A stretch of DNA of 64,000 bases from Acidobacteriota bacterium (GCA_021780075.1 JAJXZL010000002.1:62001-126000); one strand, 5' to 3'. Counted from the first letter of the stretch, positions 35,440 through 45,805 are shown. Program-made: numbers and translations. The notes: generated from the sequence alone by a model not told the origin.

Positions 35440-36876
35440 CTACTGCGACTCAGCCTTCTTCGTCCGCGCACCGCGCCAATACAAGGTGAGCCCAAGCAGC
35501 ACCGACGCGACTGTTCCCCCAACCAGCTTCAGCTCAAAGCCCAACTTGTCTGCCGAGTCGCCAGGCGGCACCAGCGAAACAAGAATGCCTATGAGAACGA
35601 CGATAAAGCCCAGCCCGCCGGAAATCCACACGCCGGCGATTCCTCCCGGCACCAGGACAGCCTGCGGGTTTTGCTTGCGGTCTTTGCGGTGCGCCAGTTT
35701 GATAACGGCTGCAAACATATAGAGAAACGGAATGAAGTAGAGAATAATTGCCGCGTCAATCAGAAACTGGTACGCGCCGCGCGTCGTCTCATTGATCTGG
35801 CTCCCCAGAAGAATTGCTCCGGATACAGAGGCCTGCACAAGAATCGAGACATACGGTGTCTTCCAGCGAGGATGAATCTTGCCGAATGCGGCGGGCAGGT
35901 AGCGATCGACTCCCACAACAAAGGGCACGCGCGCAATGCCCGCCACAGTACTGCCCACTCCGCCTGCGTTGCCCACGGTCACCAGCACAGCGGCAAGTAT
36001 GCCCAGAAGGCCAACACGCATCGCGACGGACCCAACCGTGATCGCGTGAAACACGCCGCTTTGCGGATCCAGATTGGCAGCAGGCACCAGCGAGAGAATC
36101 GCGAATGTCCCAACAATGTACATCAGCGCAATCAGTGCGCCTGCACCGAAGACGGCACGCGGCAGCGTCCGGCGCGGATCGCGCACCTCTTCGCTCATGG
36201 CAGACACAAGTTCCAGCCCGGTAAATGCAAAGGCAATCTGCGACCAGAAGTTGACCGTGTCCCAGTTCCATGCGGGCAGCATGTTCTTCACGGTAAAATG
36301 CGTCACCGATCCATAGCGCCAGCTCACAACCGCCGCGATGCCCACCAGCATCAGCAGTGGCACATACGTGCCCACGCCGCCCGCATTCTGCAGCCACTTG
36401 CCGATGTTCAGCCCGATGATGTTCAGAATCACCGCGACCAGAAGCAGTGAGAGTGAAACTGTCAGCAGAAACGGCCGGCTCTGTGCAAGCGCCGCGCCGT
36501 GGCCACCCATGATATAGGCGGCCATCGATGCACTCGCAAGCAGCAAGCCAGGAAAATAGAAGACCGTGTAAATCCAGTAAGTCCAGCCGGCGATAAATCC
36601 GTGAAAGTCGCCAAAGGCTTCTCGCGACCACGCATACAGCCCGCCCTCTTCAGGAAAGCGCGACGAAAGCTCATTGATCACAAGTGCCCCAGGCACAAAA
36701 AAGAAGACTGCGGCAATGCCCCAAAGGCTGATCGACGAAGTTCCGTTGTGCCCCGCGGCCGCAATCCAGCGCGGTCCAAGCACGGTGGCGATATTGAACA
36801 GAAGCACATCCCAGAACCCCATTGTCCTGGGCAGTTGCGATTTTGGGTCGCGTGCGGCCGGCGCAGAGATCGTCAT
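35440..36876 (-). CDS. APC-family amino acid permease
   Basis: A 478-residue inner-membrane transporter with about 12 predicted membrane helices. ATG 36876 starts MTISAPAARDPKSQLPR, then GFWDVLLFNIATVLGPRWIA, the first broken helix of the APC fold. FPEEGGLYAWSREAFGDF is the conserved loop of the amino acid/polyamine/organocation family, and FWSQIAFAFTGLELVSAMSEEVRDPRRTLPRA the helix 6-7 signature. The substrate cannot be read from sequence; glutamate/GABA-type or aromatic amino acids are possible. It lies behind thpR on the same strand (61-base gap) and converges with the Lrp-type regulator; uptake of an amino acid degraded by the flanking operons is an attractive inference. Confidence 0.9.
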   Translation of the reverse strand: MTISAPAARDPKSQLPRTMGFWDVLLFNIATVLGPRWIAAAGHNGTSSISLWGIAAVFFFVPGALVINELSSRFPEEGGLYAWSREAFGDFHGFIAGWTYWIYTVFYFPGLLLASASMAAYIMGGHGAALAQSRPFLLTVSLSLLLVAVILNIIGLNIGKWLQNAGGVGTYVPLLMLVGIAAVVSWRYGSVTHFTVKNMLPAWNWDTVNFWSQIAFAFTGLELVSAMSEEVRDPRRTLPRAVFGAGALIALMYIVGTFAILSLVPAANLDPQSGVFHAITVGSVAMRVGLLGILAAVLVTVGNAGGVGSTVAGIARVPFVVGVDRYLPAAFGKIHPRWKTPYVSILVQASVSGAILLGSQINETTRGAYQFLIDAAIILYFIPFLYMFAAVIKLAHRKDRKQNPQAVLVPGGIAGVWISGGLGFIVVLIGILVSLVPPGDSADKLGFELKLVGGTVASVLLGLTLYWRGARTKKAESQ

Positions 36877-36937
36877 CGAGTCACCAGGAGCTCCTGAAGG
36901 AGCCCATCCTGCAACCACAAATCATAAAGGATGAGGC

Positions 36938-37501
36938 TCACGCGAGATTCGCTTCGCCCGCGCCAAGCCGGAAGCGCGCGCGTATTTCATAACGGGACCC
37001 CGACGCTCCAAGAAAACTCTCGTAGAGAAGAAACTCCGGCGCAACAAACCGGGTGAGCCTTGGCTGACGGCGAATCTGGGTTCGCAGCGCAATCAGGCTC
37101 TGCCGCTGCTCTTTGCCTTTGCTGCGCGCGAGCGTGATGTGGGGCTGGTAAGAACGCGCTTCGGGAATGTATCCGCAAAACTTCGTCGCCGCCGTAATGC
37201 TCTCCTGCAGCGAGAGCAACTCGGGCACAAGCCGGACGCCGACAAAGAAAACTCCGGCGCGATCAAAACAACTGAGCCCCTCAAGATGGATGGGAACCGG
37301 CGGCAAGCGCAACGCACGCAGTCGCGCGACAACTGCTTCGTACTGCGCCTCGCCTGCTTTACCCAGAAACTGCAGTGTGATGTGCCACGATTCGGGAGGC
37401 AGCCAGCGGAGCCCATCCCTGGACGACCTCAGCCGCGCTGAGATTGCCACAAGCTCGTCGCTTGTCACAGGTGCCAGCGGTATCCCAATAAAGAGGCGCA
37501 T
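36938..37501 (-). CDS. thpR: RNA 2',3'-cyclic phosphodiesterase (2H family)
   Basis: A 187-residue member of the LigT/2H phosphoesterase family that opens 2',3'-cyclic phosphate RNA ends. Begins MRLFIGIPLAP; the two catalytic HxTx motifs are SWHITLQFLG (about residue 40) and PHITLARSKG (about residue 120), each followed by a strand as expected. ATG 37501 lacks a strong ribosome site; a GTG five codons upstream is an alternative. It sits 45 bases behind cimA and before the permease in a co-directional group with no obvious shared function. Confidence 0.88.
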   Translation of the reverse strand: MRLFIGIPLAPVTSDELVAISARLRSSRDGLRWLPPESWHITLQFLGKAGEAQYEAVVARLRALRLPPVPIHLEGLSCFDRAGVFFVGVRLVPELLSLQESITAATKFCGYIPEARSYQPHITLARSKGKEQRQSLIALRTQIRRQPRLTRFVAPEFLLYESFLGASGSRYEIRARFRLGAGEANLA

Positions 37502-37546
37502 ACACAGACAGTCCACTGCCTTGCACAGGCAACTGTGGCTGGCGCA

Positions 37547-39226
37547 CTACCCTTGGCGAGCGGCCTCTGCAGAACTCTCCACCGCCTGCTCCGCTTCGCC
37601 GGAGCTATGCAGAAGCCAGTAGTGGAAACCGTCCTCAATCGCCATCAGCGCAGCCTGGTTCATGTCGCTGCTCACGCCCGCTGTGATCCACGGCTCATGG
37701 TTTTCGGCGTGGAAGCTCACCGTCACGCGAACGTGGGCCGCCGAGTCGTGGGCTGAAACATCAATGGCCGTCACGCTGAACGTGCCAAGGCGCATCCGCT
37801 TGAGCGCCGGATACCAGTTCTCCAGTTCGTGCCGCATCGCCTTGGTCAACGCGTCCACCGGGCCGGCGCCTTCCGCCGTGGTGGTCACAGTGGTATCGCC
37901 AATCTGCAGCAGCATGGTTGCCTGCACGCATCGATTCCCGGCCACGTCCGACTCGTCCACAACCCGCCAGCCCTTCACGCTGAAGCGATTGTGCAGTGTC
38001 TTCAACACCTTCATGCAGGCCAGCCTGAACGAGACCTCGCTCACCGTGAAGCCGCCGCCATCAATCATCGCCAGGTTGGTGTCCATAAACAACTGCGCCT
38101 GCGCGGAATCGAGAGCTGCGCCCAGCGCCTCAGACAACAACATGATGTTCGCTCTGCCCGAAAGGCTGTTCACACCGATAGTCGGATTCGCGCCCACCTC
38201 CGCGGGATTGCACCAGAGATAGGCTCCGGGATTTTTGCGCTCGCTGCTGCCGTGCATTCCGGCCCACGTGCCAAAGGCCCCCGGGCCTACAATGGGAGCG
38301 CCATGCGGCACCTCAAGGCTGAAAGCCGCATACGCCGAATGAGCCAGGCCGGTAAGCCCAGCAAGCGACTCGGACGGAACAAATTCCGCCTCGCCCCGCA
38401 GTTGCATGCCGCCAATCACCGTCGTCAGATTCACGTTCCCGCATCGTTCTCCCGTGCCAAGCAAAGTGCCCTGCACCTGCACGGCGCCGGCAAGAACGGC
38501 GGCTCGCGTGTTGGCCACTCCCAGGCCGCGATCTGTGTGACCGTGGAATCCGAATCTGGCCTTGGGATATGCGCTCGTCAGGCCGCCGATCACCTGCGCC
38601 ACTTCTTCCGGGCTCGCTCCGCCGGTCGTGTCGCACACCACGATGCGGCTCACATTCTGCCGCACGCATTGCTCCATCAACTGGTTAAAGTAGTCCAGAC
38701 TGCGCTGTTTGAAGTCGGGATCGCATTCGATGCCGTTTTCGCGACGCCCGCACGCCGCATCCATGGCGTGCTCAAAATCAACAAACACCTCGAGGCCGTT
38801 GTCGTGCAAACACGCAATCGTCTCGAATGCCATCAGAAGATTTTCTTCCGGCGTGGTCTCCAGCGACTTCATCACGTCCAGAAGCCGGGACTTCACCACA
38901 ATCACTGCGACTGGAATGCGTTCCTTATGACGAACGATGTACTGTACGTCTGCCCAGTCCTGAACCCGGGTTCCGCGGCCGCGCGTCCTGCCAAATAGCG
39001 CCAGTTGAATCGCGCCCGTATCCACCAGAGACAGCGCGCTCGTCAGATCGCCCACAAACTGGTTTGCTCCAGCAAAACCAATCTCCGCATAGCGGACGCC
39101 GAAGGCGGACATGCGCTGCAAAAGGCCGACAGCACCCGGCACTGAAATTTCAAGGTTTGGCTGCTGCAACCCGTCCCGAAGGCTGGTATCAAACAACTCC
39201 ACCTTCCTGGCTTCAATCACTTTCAA
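37547..39226 (-). CDS. cimA: (R)-citramalate synthase
   Basis: A 559-residue enzyme of the isopropylmalate-synthase family, likely to condense pyruvate with acetyl-CoA to citramalate, giving 2-oxobutyrate for isoleucine without threonine deaminase. The TIM barrel starts VELFDTSLRDGLQQPN and has SRIVVCDTTGGASPEE, FGFHGHTDRGLGVANT (metal His) and VQGTLLGTGERCGNVNL. The segment VFVDFEHAMDAACG is characteristic of CimA rather than LeuA. A C-terminal LeuA-dimer regulatory domain (GDTTVTTTAEGAGPVDAL) is complete, so feedback by isoleucine is likely. A homocitrate or isopropylmalate synthase is less likely because of these motifs. It precedes thpR and the permease. Confidence 0.85.
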   Translation of the reverse strand: MKVIEARKVELFDTSLRDGLQQPNLEISVPGAVGLLQRMSAFGVRYAEIGFAGANQFVGDLTSALSLVDTGAIQLALFGRTRGRGTRVQDWADVQYIVRHKERIPVAVIVVKSRLLDVMKSLETTPEENLLMAFETIACLHDNGLEVFVDFEHAMDAACGRRENGIECDPDFKQRSLDYFNQLMEQCVRQNVSRIVVCDTTGGASPEEVAQVIGGLTSAYPKARFGFHGHTDRGLGVANTRAAVLAGAVQVQGTLLGTGERCGNVNLTTVIGGMQLRGEAEFVPSESLAGLTGLAHSAYAAFSLEVPHGAPIVGPGAFGTWAGMHGSSERKNPGAYLWCNPAEVGANPTIGVNSLSGRANIMLLSEALGAALDSAQAQLFMDTNLAMIDGGGFTVSEVSFRLACMKVLKTLHNRFSVKGWRVVDESDVAGNRCVQATMLLQIGDTTVTTTAEGAGPVDALTKAMRHELENWYPALKRMRLGTFSVTAIDVSAHDSAAHVRVTVSFHAENHEPWITAGVSSDMNQAALMAIEDGFHYWLLHSSGEAEQAVESSAEAARQG

Positions 39227-39506
39227 TTGTCACAACTCCCGGTAGTCACAGTGGCCTTCGCGGCGGACGGTCCTGCAAGAATATTCCTTCTTATCATCAT
39301 ATCTCTACTTACACTTCAAACGTGTAAATAAGCCTTTACCGCCACACCTGCAACGCGGTTGCACTATATCTGCAGCATGGCTGCGGCCAGCGCCACCCGA
39401 TCGGCTCGGGACGGTCAATCCCTGCACATGGCTTTTTCTCGCCGCTTGCGGGATGCACGCCGTCTGTCTAAGGTGCTATAGTCTGCGAGTTTCAGTGGGT
39501 GGCAAA
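39227..39506. other. Divergent region between cimA and the carboxyltransferase gene
   Basis: About 280 bases, two promoters expected. I see no leader peptide, T-box or clear operator; the plus gene has only a weak ribosome site (GGTGGC). Confidence 0.35.
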
Positions 39507-41240
39507 ATGGCGGATGCTCTGCAACCGGACAACACGCTGCGCTCGTTGCTGGACGTCGGCTCCGCGCGTGCCCGAACAAACAGTGATGCGCTGATGGCGC
39601 TTATGGATAAACTGCGCGCCCAGGCAGATCAGATTCGGCTGGGCGGCGGTGCCAAGGCTGCTGAAGCGCAGCATGCCAAGGGCAGGCTCACCGTGCGCGA
39701 ACGGCTGAAGCTGCTGCTGGATGAAGACACGGAACTGCTTGAGCTCGGCCTCTGGGCCGCCTACGACATGTATGCCGACTATGGCGGCGCGCCCGGCGCT
39801 GGAGTGGTCACCGGCCTGGGCCGCGTCTGCGGGCGCCTGTGCATGATCATCGCCAACGACGCCACGGTCAAGGCCGGCGCCTTCTTCCCCATGACTGCAA
39901 AAAAGGTGCTCCGCGCGCAGACCATCGCCCTTGAAAATCGCATTCCCACGCTCTATCTGGTCGACTCCGCCGGCGTCTTCCTGCCGCTCCAGGAGGACGT
40001 ATTCCCCGATACCGATGATTTCGGCCGCGTCTTCAGAAACAACGCGGTCATGAGCTCGCTCGGCATCCCGCAAATCACCGCCATCATGGGCATGTGTGTA
40101 GCCGGCGGCGCATATCTGCCGGTCATGACGGATACCGTCCTCATGACCGAAGGGTCAGGGCTGTTCCTCGCCGGGCCTTCGCTCGTGCAGGCGGCCATCG
40201 GCCAGAGAACCGGCGCGGAAGAGCTCGGCGGCGCAGCGATGCATGCTGAGGTCTCCGGAACGGTAGACTTCAAGGAGCCCGACGACCGGCATTGCCTCGC
40301 ACGCCTGCGCTCCCTGGTGGATAAGATCGGACAGCGCCCGGCGGCTGCTTCGTCGTCGCATGTCTTTTCTCGCATTGCATTCGACGCGGGCCGCGATGAG
40401 CCTGCATATCCGCCCGAAGATGTGTACGCCCTGCTGAACCCTGCGCCCGGCGCAAGCAATGTCTACGACATGCGCGAGGTAATTGCGCGCATTGTTGACC
40501 GCAGCGAGTTCGACGAGTACAAGGCGGAGTTTGGCCGCACGGTTCTCTGTGGGTATGCACGCATCGGCGGCCACGCCGTCGGCATCGTCGCCAACCAGAA
40601 GACCAACCAGATGCAGACCGTCGCCATGGGGCCTGCCGCCGGAGCAAAGCGCATCGAAGTCGGCGGTGTCATCTACACCGAGGGCGCGCAAAAGGCGGCC
40701 CGCTTCATCATGGACTGCAATCAGAACCTGGTGCCGCTGATCTTTCTGCACGACGTCAACGGATTCATGGTAGGCAAGGACGCAGAGTGGTCGGGCATTA
40801 TTCGCGCTGGAGCAAAAATGGTCACTGCCGTCAGCACCAGCGTCGTTCCCAAAATCGCCGTCATCATCGGCGGCAGCTTTGGCGCCGGTCATTACGCCAT
40901 GTGCGGCAAGGCCTACGACCCGCGCTTCCTGTTCGCCTGGCCCACCGCACGCTATGCGGTCATGAGCGGAGCCTCGGCGGCAAACACGCTGTCCGAGGTG
41001 CGCGCACGGCAAATGGAGCGCGGCGGCAAAACGCTCTCAGAAGCAGAGAAGACCGCCCTCCACGATGAGATTCAGGCAACTTATGACGCGCAGGCCGATC
41101 CACGTTACGGCGCGGCCCGCCTGTGGATAGACGCAATCATCGATCCCGCAAAGACCCGCGAAGTACTGATATCCGCGCTCGATGCCTGCGCACTTAATCC
41201 CGAGATACCGCGCTTCAATCCGGGAGTCTTACAGACCTGA
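39507..41240 (+). CDS. Acyl-CoA carboxylase carboxyltransferase subunit (methylcrotonyl-CoA type)
   Basis: A 577-residue biotin-dependent carboxyltransferase with the two crotonase-like halves. ATG 39507 is used; an in-frame start 54 bases upstream encodes no conserved residues. The segment [24 protein letters not shown] and the [15 protein letters not shown] and [16 protein letters not shown] blocks are those of methylcrotonyl-CoA carboxylase beta rather than propionyl- or acetyl-CoA carboxylase. The second half carries the acyl/biotin sites [14 protein letters not shown] and [13 protein letters not shown]. It should form 3-methylglutaconyl-CoA. The biotin carboxylase/carrier subunit is not in the window, so it must be elsewhere. 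First gene of the plus-strand acyl-CoA cluster. Confidence 0.88.
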   Translation: MADALQPDNTLRSLLDVGSARARTNSDALMALMDKLRAQADQIRLGGGAKAAEAQHAKGRLTVRERLKLLLDEDTELLELGLWAAYDMYADYGGAPGAGVVTGLGRVCGRLCMIIANDATVKAGAFFPMTAKKVLRAQTIALENRIPTLYLVDSAGVFLPLQEDVFPDTDDFGRVFRNNAVMSSLGIPQITAIMGMCVAGGAYLPVMTDTVLMTEGSGLFLAGPSLVQAAIGQRTGAEELGGAAMHAEVSGTVDFKEPDDRHCLARLRSLVDKIGQRPAAASSSHVFSRIAFDAGRDEPAYPPEDVYALLNPAPGASNVYDMREVIARIVDRSEFDEYKAEFGRTVLCGYARIGGHAVGIVANQKTNQMQTVAMGPAAGAKRIEVGGVIYTEGAQKAARFIMDCNQNLVPLIFLHDVNGFMVGKDAEWSGIIRAGAKMVTAVSTSVVPKIAVIIGGSFGAGHYAMCGKAYDPRFLFAWPTARYAVMSGASAANTLSEVRARQMERGGKTLSEAEKTALHDEIQATYDAQADPRYGAARLWIDAIIDPAKTREVLISALDACALNPEIPRFNPGVLQT

Positions 41241-41386
41241 GCACGCCGCGGCGGCTGCGGATTTCGCAGAGTTCAAAAGTTTTTGGATGTTTCGCTTTTT
41301 GTGAGGTACGGCGCCGCATATGCGGCATCTTAATCAGGCAGCAGGAAGAGCATCGCGCCGCAATATGGACGCACTGGAGCATAAGA

Positions 41387-42577
41387 ATGAACATTGCGCT
41401 GGAGACAATGGAAAGTTTGTATCCGTTTGTGCTGACCGAAGATCAGGAACAACTAAGGCGTGAGATTCGCGACTTTGCGGCGCGAGAGATTGCGCCCAAC
41501 GTAATGGCCTGGGATGATGCAAGCGAGTTCCCGCTGCCCGTGGTGAGGAAGATGGGAGCCATGGGTCTGCTCGGCGTAATTTTTCCCGCACAGTATGGCG
41601 GCGCGGGCCTGGGCTACGTGGACTACGTGCTCGCCATTGAGGAACTCTCTGCCGTGGACGGCTCGATGGGCATCACTGTGGCAGCGCATAACTCCCTCGG
41701 GAGCAATCACATTTTTCTTGCCAGCAACGAGGCGCAGAAGCAAAAGTACATGCCGCGCCTGGCAAGCGGTGAGTGGCTGGCAGCTTGGGGACTCACCGAA
41801 CCAGGCTCAGGATCGGATGCCAGCAGCGCCCGCACCACCGCCGTAAAGAAGGGCGATCGCTATGTGTTGAACGGAACCAAAACCTTCATCACCAATGGGC
41901 ATTACGCAGACGTCACAGTCGTGATTGCCGTAACAGATAAGGACAAAGGTACGCATGGGCTCTCCGCCTTTGTGGTTGAAAAGGGCACCAAGGGCTTTCG
42001 CCCCGGCAAAAAGGAAAACAAACTCGGCCTGCGCGCCAGCGACACCAGCGAGCTGATCTTCGAAGACTGTGAGATTCCCGCGGAAAATCTGCTCGGCGCG
42101 GAGGGCGAGGGATTCGTCGACGCCATGCGCGTGCTCGACGGCGGTCGCATCTCCATCGCGGCTCTGTCCCTGGGCATCGCCCGCGGCGCGCTCGATGCAG
42201 CGCTGAAGTATGTCAAGGAGCGCCGGCAGTTTGGCAAGGCCATCGCAGAGTTTCAGGGCATCCAGTGGAAACTGGCCGACATGGCCACCGAACTGGAAGC
42301 AGCGCGCCTGCTCACACAGCGGGCCGCGGTGCTCAAGGATGCGGGCCGCAAGGTGACGCGTGAGTCGGCAATGGCCAAGCTCTTCGCCAGCGAAGTGGCC
42401 GTGCGCATCTGCAATGAGGCAGTGCAGCTCTTCGGCGGCTACGGCTTCATCAAAGACTATCCGGCAGAGAAGTTTTATCGCGACGTTAAACTCTGCACCA
42501 TCGGCGAAGGCACCAGTGAGATTCAGCGCATGGTCATTGCACGCGAGATTCTCAAGGTCTACCCGTCGCGCGGGTGA
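41387..42577 (+). CDS. Acyl-CoA dehydrogenase (short or branched chain)
   Basis: A 396-residue flavoprotein that oxidises short or branched acyl-CoA to enoyl-CoA. ATG 41387 follows GGAGC. N-terminal helices ([20 protein letters not shown]), the FAD-binding [17 protein letters not shown] and [14 protein letters not shown] strands, [21 protein letters not shown] and the C-terminal [20 protein letters not shown] are all present. The catalytic glutamate appears in [10 protein letters not shown], the site used by short/medium-chain and short/branched enzymes. Isovaleryl-CoA dehydrogenase has Ala or Gly there, so despite its neighbours it may act on 2-methylbutyryl- or butyryl-CoA. Gap of 146 bases after the carboxyltransferase gene. 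Confidence 0.92.
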   Translation: MNIALETMESLYPFVLTEDQEQLRREIRDFAAREIAPNVMAWDDASEFPLPVVRKMGAMGLLGVIFPAQYGGAGLGYVDYVLAIEELSAVDGSMGITVAAHNSLGSNHIFLASNEAQKQKYMPRLASGEWLAAWGLTEPGSGSDASSARTTAVKKGDRYVLNGTKTFITNGHYADVTVVIAVTDKDKGTHGLSAFVVEKGTKGFRPGKKENKLGLRASDTSELIFEDCEIPAENLLGAEGEGFVDAMRVLDGGRISIAALSLGIARGALDAALKYVKERRQFGKAIAEFQGIQWKLADMATELEAARLLTQRAAVLKDAGRKVTRESAMAKLFASEVAVRICNEAVQLFGGYGFIKDYPAEKFYRDVKLCTIGEGTSEIQRMVIAREILKVYPSRG

Positions 42578-42642
42578 CTGGCCGTCACGGGCGGGCGCGC
42601 CTGCGGCGCCTTCAATGCTACATCGCAGCAGTTCAGGAATAA

Positions 42643-43515
42643 ATGGACGACCCGATCAAGATCATCGAGTGCCCCCGCGACGCCTGGCAGGCGCTGCCCC
42701 GGAAGATCCCGCCCGAAATCAAGGCCGAATACCTGCGCAAGCTCATCGGCGCAGGCTTCACCCACATCGATGCCGTCAGCTTTGTCTCGCCCGCCGCCGT
42801 CCCGCAAATGGCAGACTCCGAGCAGGTGCTTGCGCATCTTGAGCCTCCCGATCACGTTGAAATCATCGGCATCGTCGTCAACGAAAAAGGCGCTGAACGC
42901 GCCATCCGCACCGGCGCCGTGCAGACACTGGGCTTTCCCTATTCAATCTCTCCCCAGTTTCTCGCGCGCAATCAGCATCAGACACTCGAAGAGGCACTCG
43001 ACTCGCTCGAGGCGATAGGGATGCAGGCACACAAGGCCAGCCTCGACGTGGTTGCCTATATCTCCATGGCTTTCGGAAATCCTTACGGCGATGCGTGGAG
43101 CATCAGCGAGGTGGTTGACGCCTGCGATCTGCTCGTCGACTCCGGCGTTGAGCAAATCTCACTCGCCGACACCGTGGGCCTCGCGACGGCCGATCAGATT
43201 GCAGAAACCGTGGCGGCCGTTCTCGATGCCCACCGCGAAATCGAGATTGGCGTGCATCTGCATGCGCGGCGCGATCAGGCAGAGACGCGCATTCGGGCTG
43301 CCTATGAGGCCGGCTGCAGGCGATTCGATGCGGCAATCGGCGGCCTTGGCGGCTGCCCGTTTGCGCAGGATGCGCTCGTGGGAAACATCCCCACCGAAAC
43401 GTTGGTCGCAGTGCTGGCGCAGTGTGGCGCCGCGCTGCCTGCGCTCGGACCGCTTCAAGAATTGATACGCACGAACGCGGAGCTTGCTAGCAGCTTTGGA
43501 ACCCAGACGCAGTAG
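42643..43515 (+). CDS. Hydroxymethylglutaryl-CoA lyase
   Basis: A 290-residue DRE-TIM metallolyase that splits HMG-CoA into acetyl-CoA and acetoacetate. Starts DDPIKIIECPRDAWQ, where Arg12 is the catalytic arginine of the usual VGPRDGLQ motif, here altered around it. Other signatures: HIDAVSFVSPAAVPQMAD, LADTVGLATADQI, EIGVHLHARRDQAETRI and GGLGGCPFAQDALVGN with the catalytic-loop cysteine. Length and motif order fit HMG-CoA lyase; the changes near Arg12 leave open a related lyase or aldolase. Gene spacing (65 bases before, 28 after) suggests an operon with the dehydrogenase and hydratase, as in leucine-degradation (liu) clusters. Confidence 0.85.
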   Translation: MDDPIKIIECPRDAWQALPRKIPPEIKAEYLRKLIGAGFTHIDAVSFVSPAAVPQMADSEQVLAHLEPPDHVEIIGIVVNEKGAERAIRTGAVQTLGFPYSISPQFLARNQHQTLEEALDSLEAIGMQAHKASLDVVAYISMAFGNPYGDAWSISEVVDACDLLVDSGVEQISLADTVGLATADQIAETVAAVLDAHREIEIGVHLHARRDQAETRIRAAYEAGCRRFDAAIGGLGGCPFAQDALVGNIPTETLVAVLAQCGAALPALGPLQELIRTNAELASSFGTQTQ

Positions 43516-43543
43516 CGGGTCCGGCTGCGGCTCGGAGAACAGA

Positions 43544-44323
43544 ATGAGTTACATCACGATTGCGGTTGAAGACAATCCTCCTTTGCGCACAATTAAGCTC
43601 AATCGCCCTGAGCGCCGCAATGCAATGACGCCGGCGATGCAGGAGGAGATGATTGCAGCGATGGAAGGGGCCGCCGCAAGCCGCTGCCGCGTGCTCGCAT
43701 TCACCGGCGAGGGCGACGCCTTCTGCGCCGGCCTCGACCTCCAATCGCTCCAGTCCATGCAGGACAAGTCCGCCAGCGAACACCGCGCCGACGCCGAACG
43801 CATCGCCAGACTCTTTCGCACGTTATATGAACTGCCCTTGCCCACCATCGCAGCCGTAAACGGCCCGGCCATCGCCGGCGGCACAGGACTGGCCATGATC
43901 TGCGACTTCACGCTCGCGGTTCCCACAGCGAAATTCGGATTCACCGAGGCGCGCATCGGCTTTGTGCCTGCGCTCGTATCCGCTTTTCTCGCCCTGCAGG
44001 TCGGCGACAAGCGAAGCCGTGACCTGCTCCTCACCGCCCGCCTCTTCGACGCCGCAGAAGCCCACAGCCTCGGCCTGGTCAATGAAGTGGTTTTGCCCGA
44101 TCAGCTCGCCACGCACGCGCAGGCGCTCGCGCAATTGCTCGCCGCCAACAGCCCGCAATCTCTTGCCGCAACCAAGCGCCTCATGGCCGCGCAACACAAG
44201 CCCTGGCTCGACGCCGCCATCGAGCACGCGATGGCAGCCAATGCGCAGGCCCGCGACACCGCCGACTTCCGCGAAGGCATCGCTGCCTTCCTCGAAAAAC
44301 GCAAGCCCGCCTGGAAAAAATAG
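43544..44323 (+). CDS. Enoyl-CoA hydratase/isomerase family protein (methylglutaconyl-CoA hydratase-like)
   Basis: A 259-residue crotonase-fold protein. ATG 43544 starts MSYITIAVEDNP; an earlier in-frame start overlaps the lyase gene. Key features: LNRPERRNAMTPAM, the oxyanion-hole segment FTGEGDAFCAGLDLQSL, PTIAAVNGPAIAGGTGLAMICDF and FGFTEARIGFVPA, the last containing the conserved catalytic glutamate. Genome context points to hydration of 3-methylglutaconyl-CoA to HMG-CoA, between the carboxylase and the lyase, but general enoyl-CoA hydratase activity is equally compatible. It converges with scoB, whose stop is ten bases away. Confidence 0.85.
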   Translation: MSYITIAVEDNPPLRTIKLNRPERRNAMTPAMQEEMIAAMEGAAASRCRVLAFTGEGDAFCAGLDLQSLQSMQDKSASEHRADAERIARLFRTLYELPLPTIAAVNGPAIAGGTGLAMICDFTLAVPTAKFGFTEARIGFVPALVSAFLALQVGDKRSRDLLLTARLFDAAEAHSLGLVNEVVLPDQLATHAQALAQLLAANSPQSLAATKRLMAAQHKPWLDAAIEHAMAANAQARDTADFREGIAAFLEKRKPAWKK

Positions 44324-44333
44324 ATGCCGCGCA

Positions 44334-44981
44334 TTACAGAGTCAGTGCATCGCTGAAGTGCAGAACAGCTCCGGTTCGCTGCTCCACCATCTCGCGTGTT
44401 ACGCCATCGGCAAGCTCCACCGCCTCGAAGCCCGCCGACGTCACATCCAGCACGCACAGATCCGTAATAATGCGATGCACAACGCCCGCGCCCGTCAGCG
44501 GCAGCGTGCATTTCGGCAGCAACTTCGCCCCGCCGTCCGGAGTCGTGTGTTCCATCACCACCAGCACGCGTCGCACGCCGCTCACCAGATCCATGGCCCC
44601 GCCCATGCCCTTTACACGCTTGCCGGGAATCATCCAGTTCGCCAGATCGCCACGCTCTGACACCTGCATCGCCCCCAGAATCGCCAGGTCAATATGACCG
44701 CCGCGAATCATCGCAAACGATTCCGCGCTGGAGAACGTCGAAGCGCCGGGGACAAACGTCACCGTCTCCTTGCCCGCATTAATCAGGTCCGCATCCACTT
44801 CCTCCGCCCGCGGAAACGGCCCCATTCCCAGCAGCCCGTTCTCCGACTGCAGCGTCACCGTCATCCCCGCCGGAATGTGATTCGCCACCAGCGTCGGTAT
44901 CCCGATACCCAGGTTCACATAGAAGCCGTCTTCCAGCTCCCGCGCCGCGCGCGCGGCCATCTCATCGCGAGTCCATGCCAC
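44334..44981 (-). CDS. scoB: 3-oxoacid CoA-transferase subunit B
   Basis: A 215-residue small subunit of the succinyl-CoA:3-oxoacid (or acetate:acetoacetate) CoA-transferase. The catalytic glutamate is Glu47 of [21 protein letters not shown] precedes it and GGAMDLVSG and [16 protein letters not shown] follow, all diagnostic of subunit B. Only three bases separate its start from the scoA stop, so the two are translated together. It should pass CoA to acetoacetate released by fumarylacetoacetase and HMG-CoA lyase encoded nearby, which would send it to thiolysis. CoA donor cannot be decided from sequence. Confidence 0.94.
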   Translation of the reverse strand: MAWTRDEMAARAARELEDGFYVNLGIGIPTLVANHIPAGMTVTLQSENGLLGMGPFPRAEEVDADLINAGKETVTFVPGASTFSSAESFAMIRGGHIDLAILGAMQVSERGDLANWMIPGKRVKGMGGAMDLVSGVRRVLVVMEHTTPDGGAKLLPKCTLPLTGAGVVHRIITDLCVLDVTSAGFEAVELADGVTREMVEQRTGAVLHFSDALTL

Positions 44982-44984
44982 AGC

Positions 44985-45683
44985 TCATCCCTCCCGCACC
45001 GTTCTCATTTCGATGCGCTTCTCCGGATGCGGATTATGGACCACGCGCTGCACATAGATCCCCGGCGTGTGAATCTCATCCGGATCCAGCGCGCCCGCCT
45101 CCACCACAATCTCCGCCTCTGCCACAGTCACCCTGCCGCACGTCGCCGCCAGTGGATTGAAATTCCGCGCCGTGCGCCTGTAAATCAGGTTCCCGTGCAA
45201 ATCCGCCTTCCACGCCTTCACCAACGCCACGTCCGCGCGAATCCCGCGCTCCAGAATGTACACCACTCCGTCGAACTCCTTGTGCTCCTTGCCTTCGGCC
45301 ACCACCGTCCCGATGCCCGTCCGCGTGTAGAAGCCCGGAATCCCCGCGCCGCCCGCGCGCATCCGCTCCGCCAGCGTTCCCTGCGGGCAAAACTCCACCT
45401 CCAGCTCGCCGGCCAGATACTGCCGCTCAAACTCCGCATTTTCGCCCACGTAGCTTGAGATCATCTTCCGCACCTGCCGCGTGCGTAGCAGTTGCCCCAG
45501 CCCCCAGTCATCCACGCCCGCGTTGTTGCTTGCGATGGTCAGATCCCGCACGCCCGTATCGCGCAATGCCGCAATCAGCGCCTCCGGAATTCCGCACAGC
45601 CCAAACCCGCCAATCGCCAGCAGCATCCCGTCGCGCATAATTCCATCCAGCGCCGCGCGCGCATCCGGCCACAGCTTGTTCAT
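44985..45683 (-). CDS. scoA: 3-oxoacid CoA-transferase subunit A
   Basis: A 232-residue subunit with [16 protein letters not shown] at the start, where family members begin, then [17 protein letters not shown] (CoA-binding glycine loop), [37 protein letters not shown] and [15 protein letters not shown] with [14 protein letters not shown] use ATG 45683; ATGs at 45707 and 45749 are in frame and cannot be excluded, neither having a convincing ribosome site. It is the first gene of scoAB and diverges from the ABC-F gene, 122 bases away. Confidence 0.92.
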   Translation of the reverse strand: MNKLWPDARAALDGIMRDGMLLAIGGFGLCGIPEALIAALRDTGVRDLTIASNNAGVDDWGLGQLLRTRQVRKMISSYVGENAEFERQYLAGELEVEFCPQGTLAERMRAGGAGIPGFYTRTGIGTVVAEGKEHKEFDGVVYILERGIRADVALVKAWKADLHGNLIYRRTARNFNPLAATCGRVTVAEAEIVVEAGALDPDEIHTPGIYVQRVVHNPHPEKRIEMRTVREG

Positions 45684-45805
45684 CCCTTGCGCTTGTTGCC
45701 CGCTCATCTCCGCCACGCTCCCATCGCTCAGCCCAACGCGACCATCCATGCTAGTTCATTTCCGCGCCGCGTGGGAACTCTGCCCATCTGCGAAAATAGA
45801 GAGCA

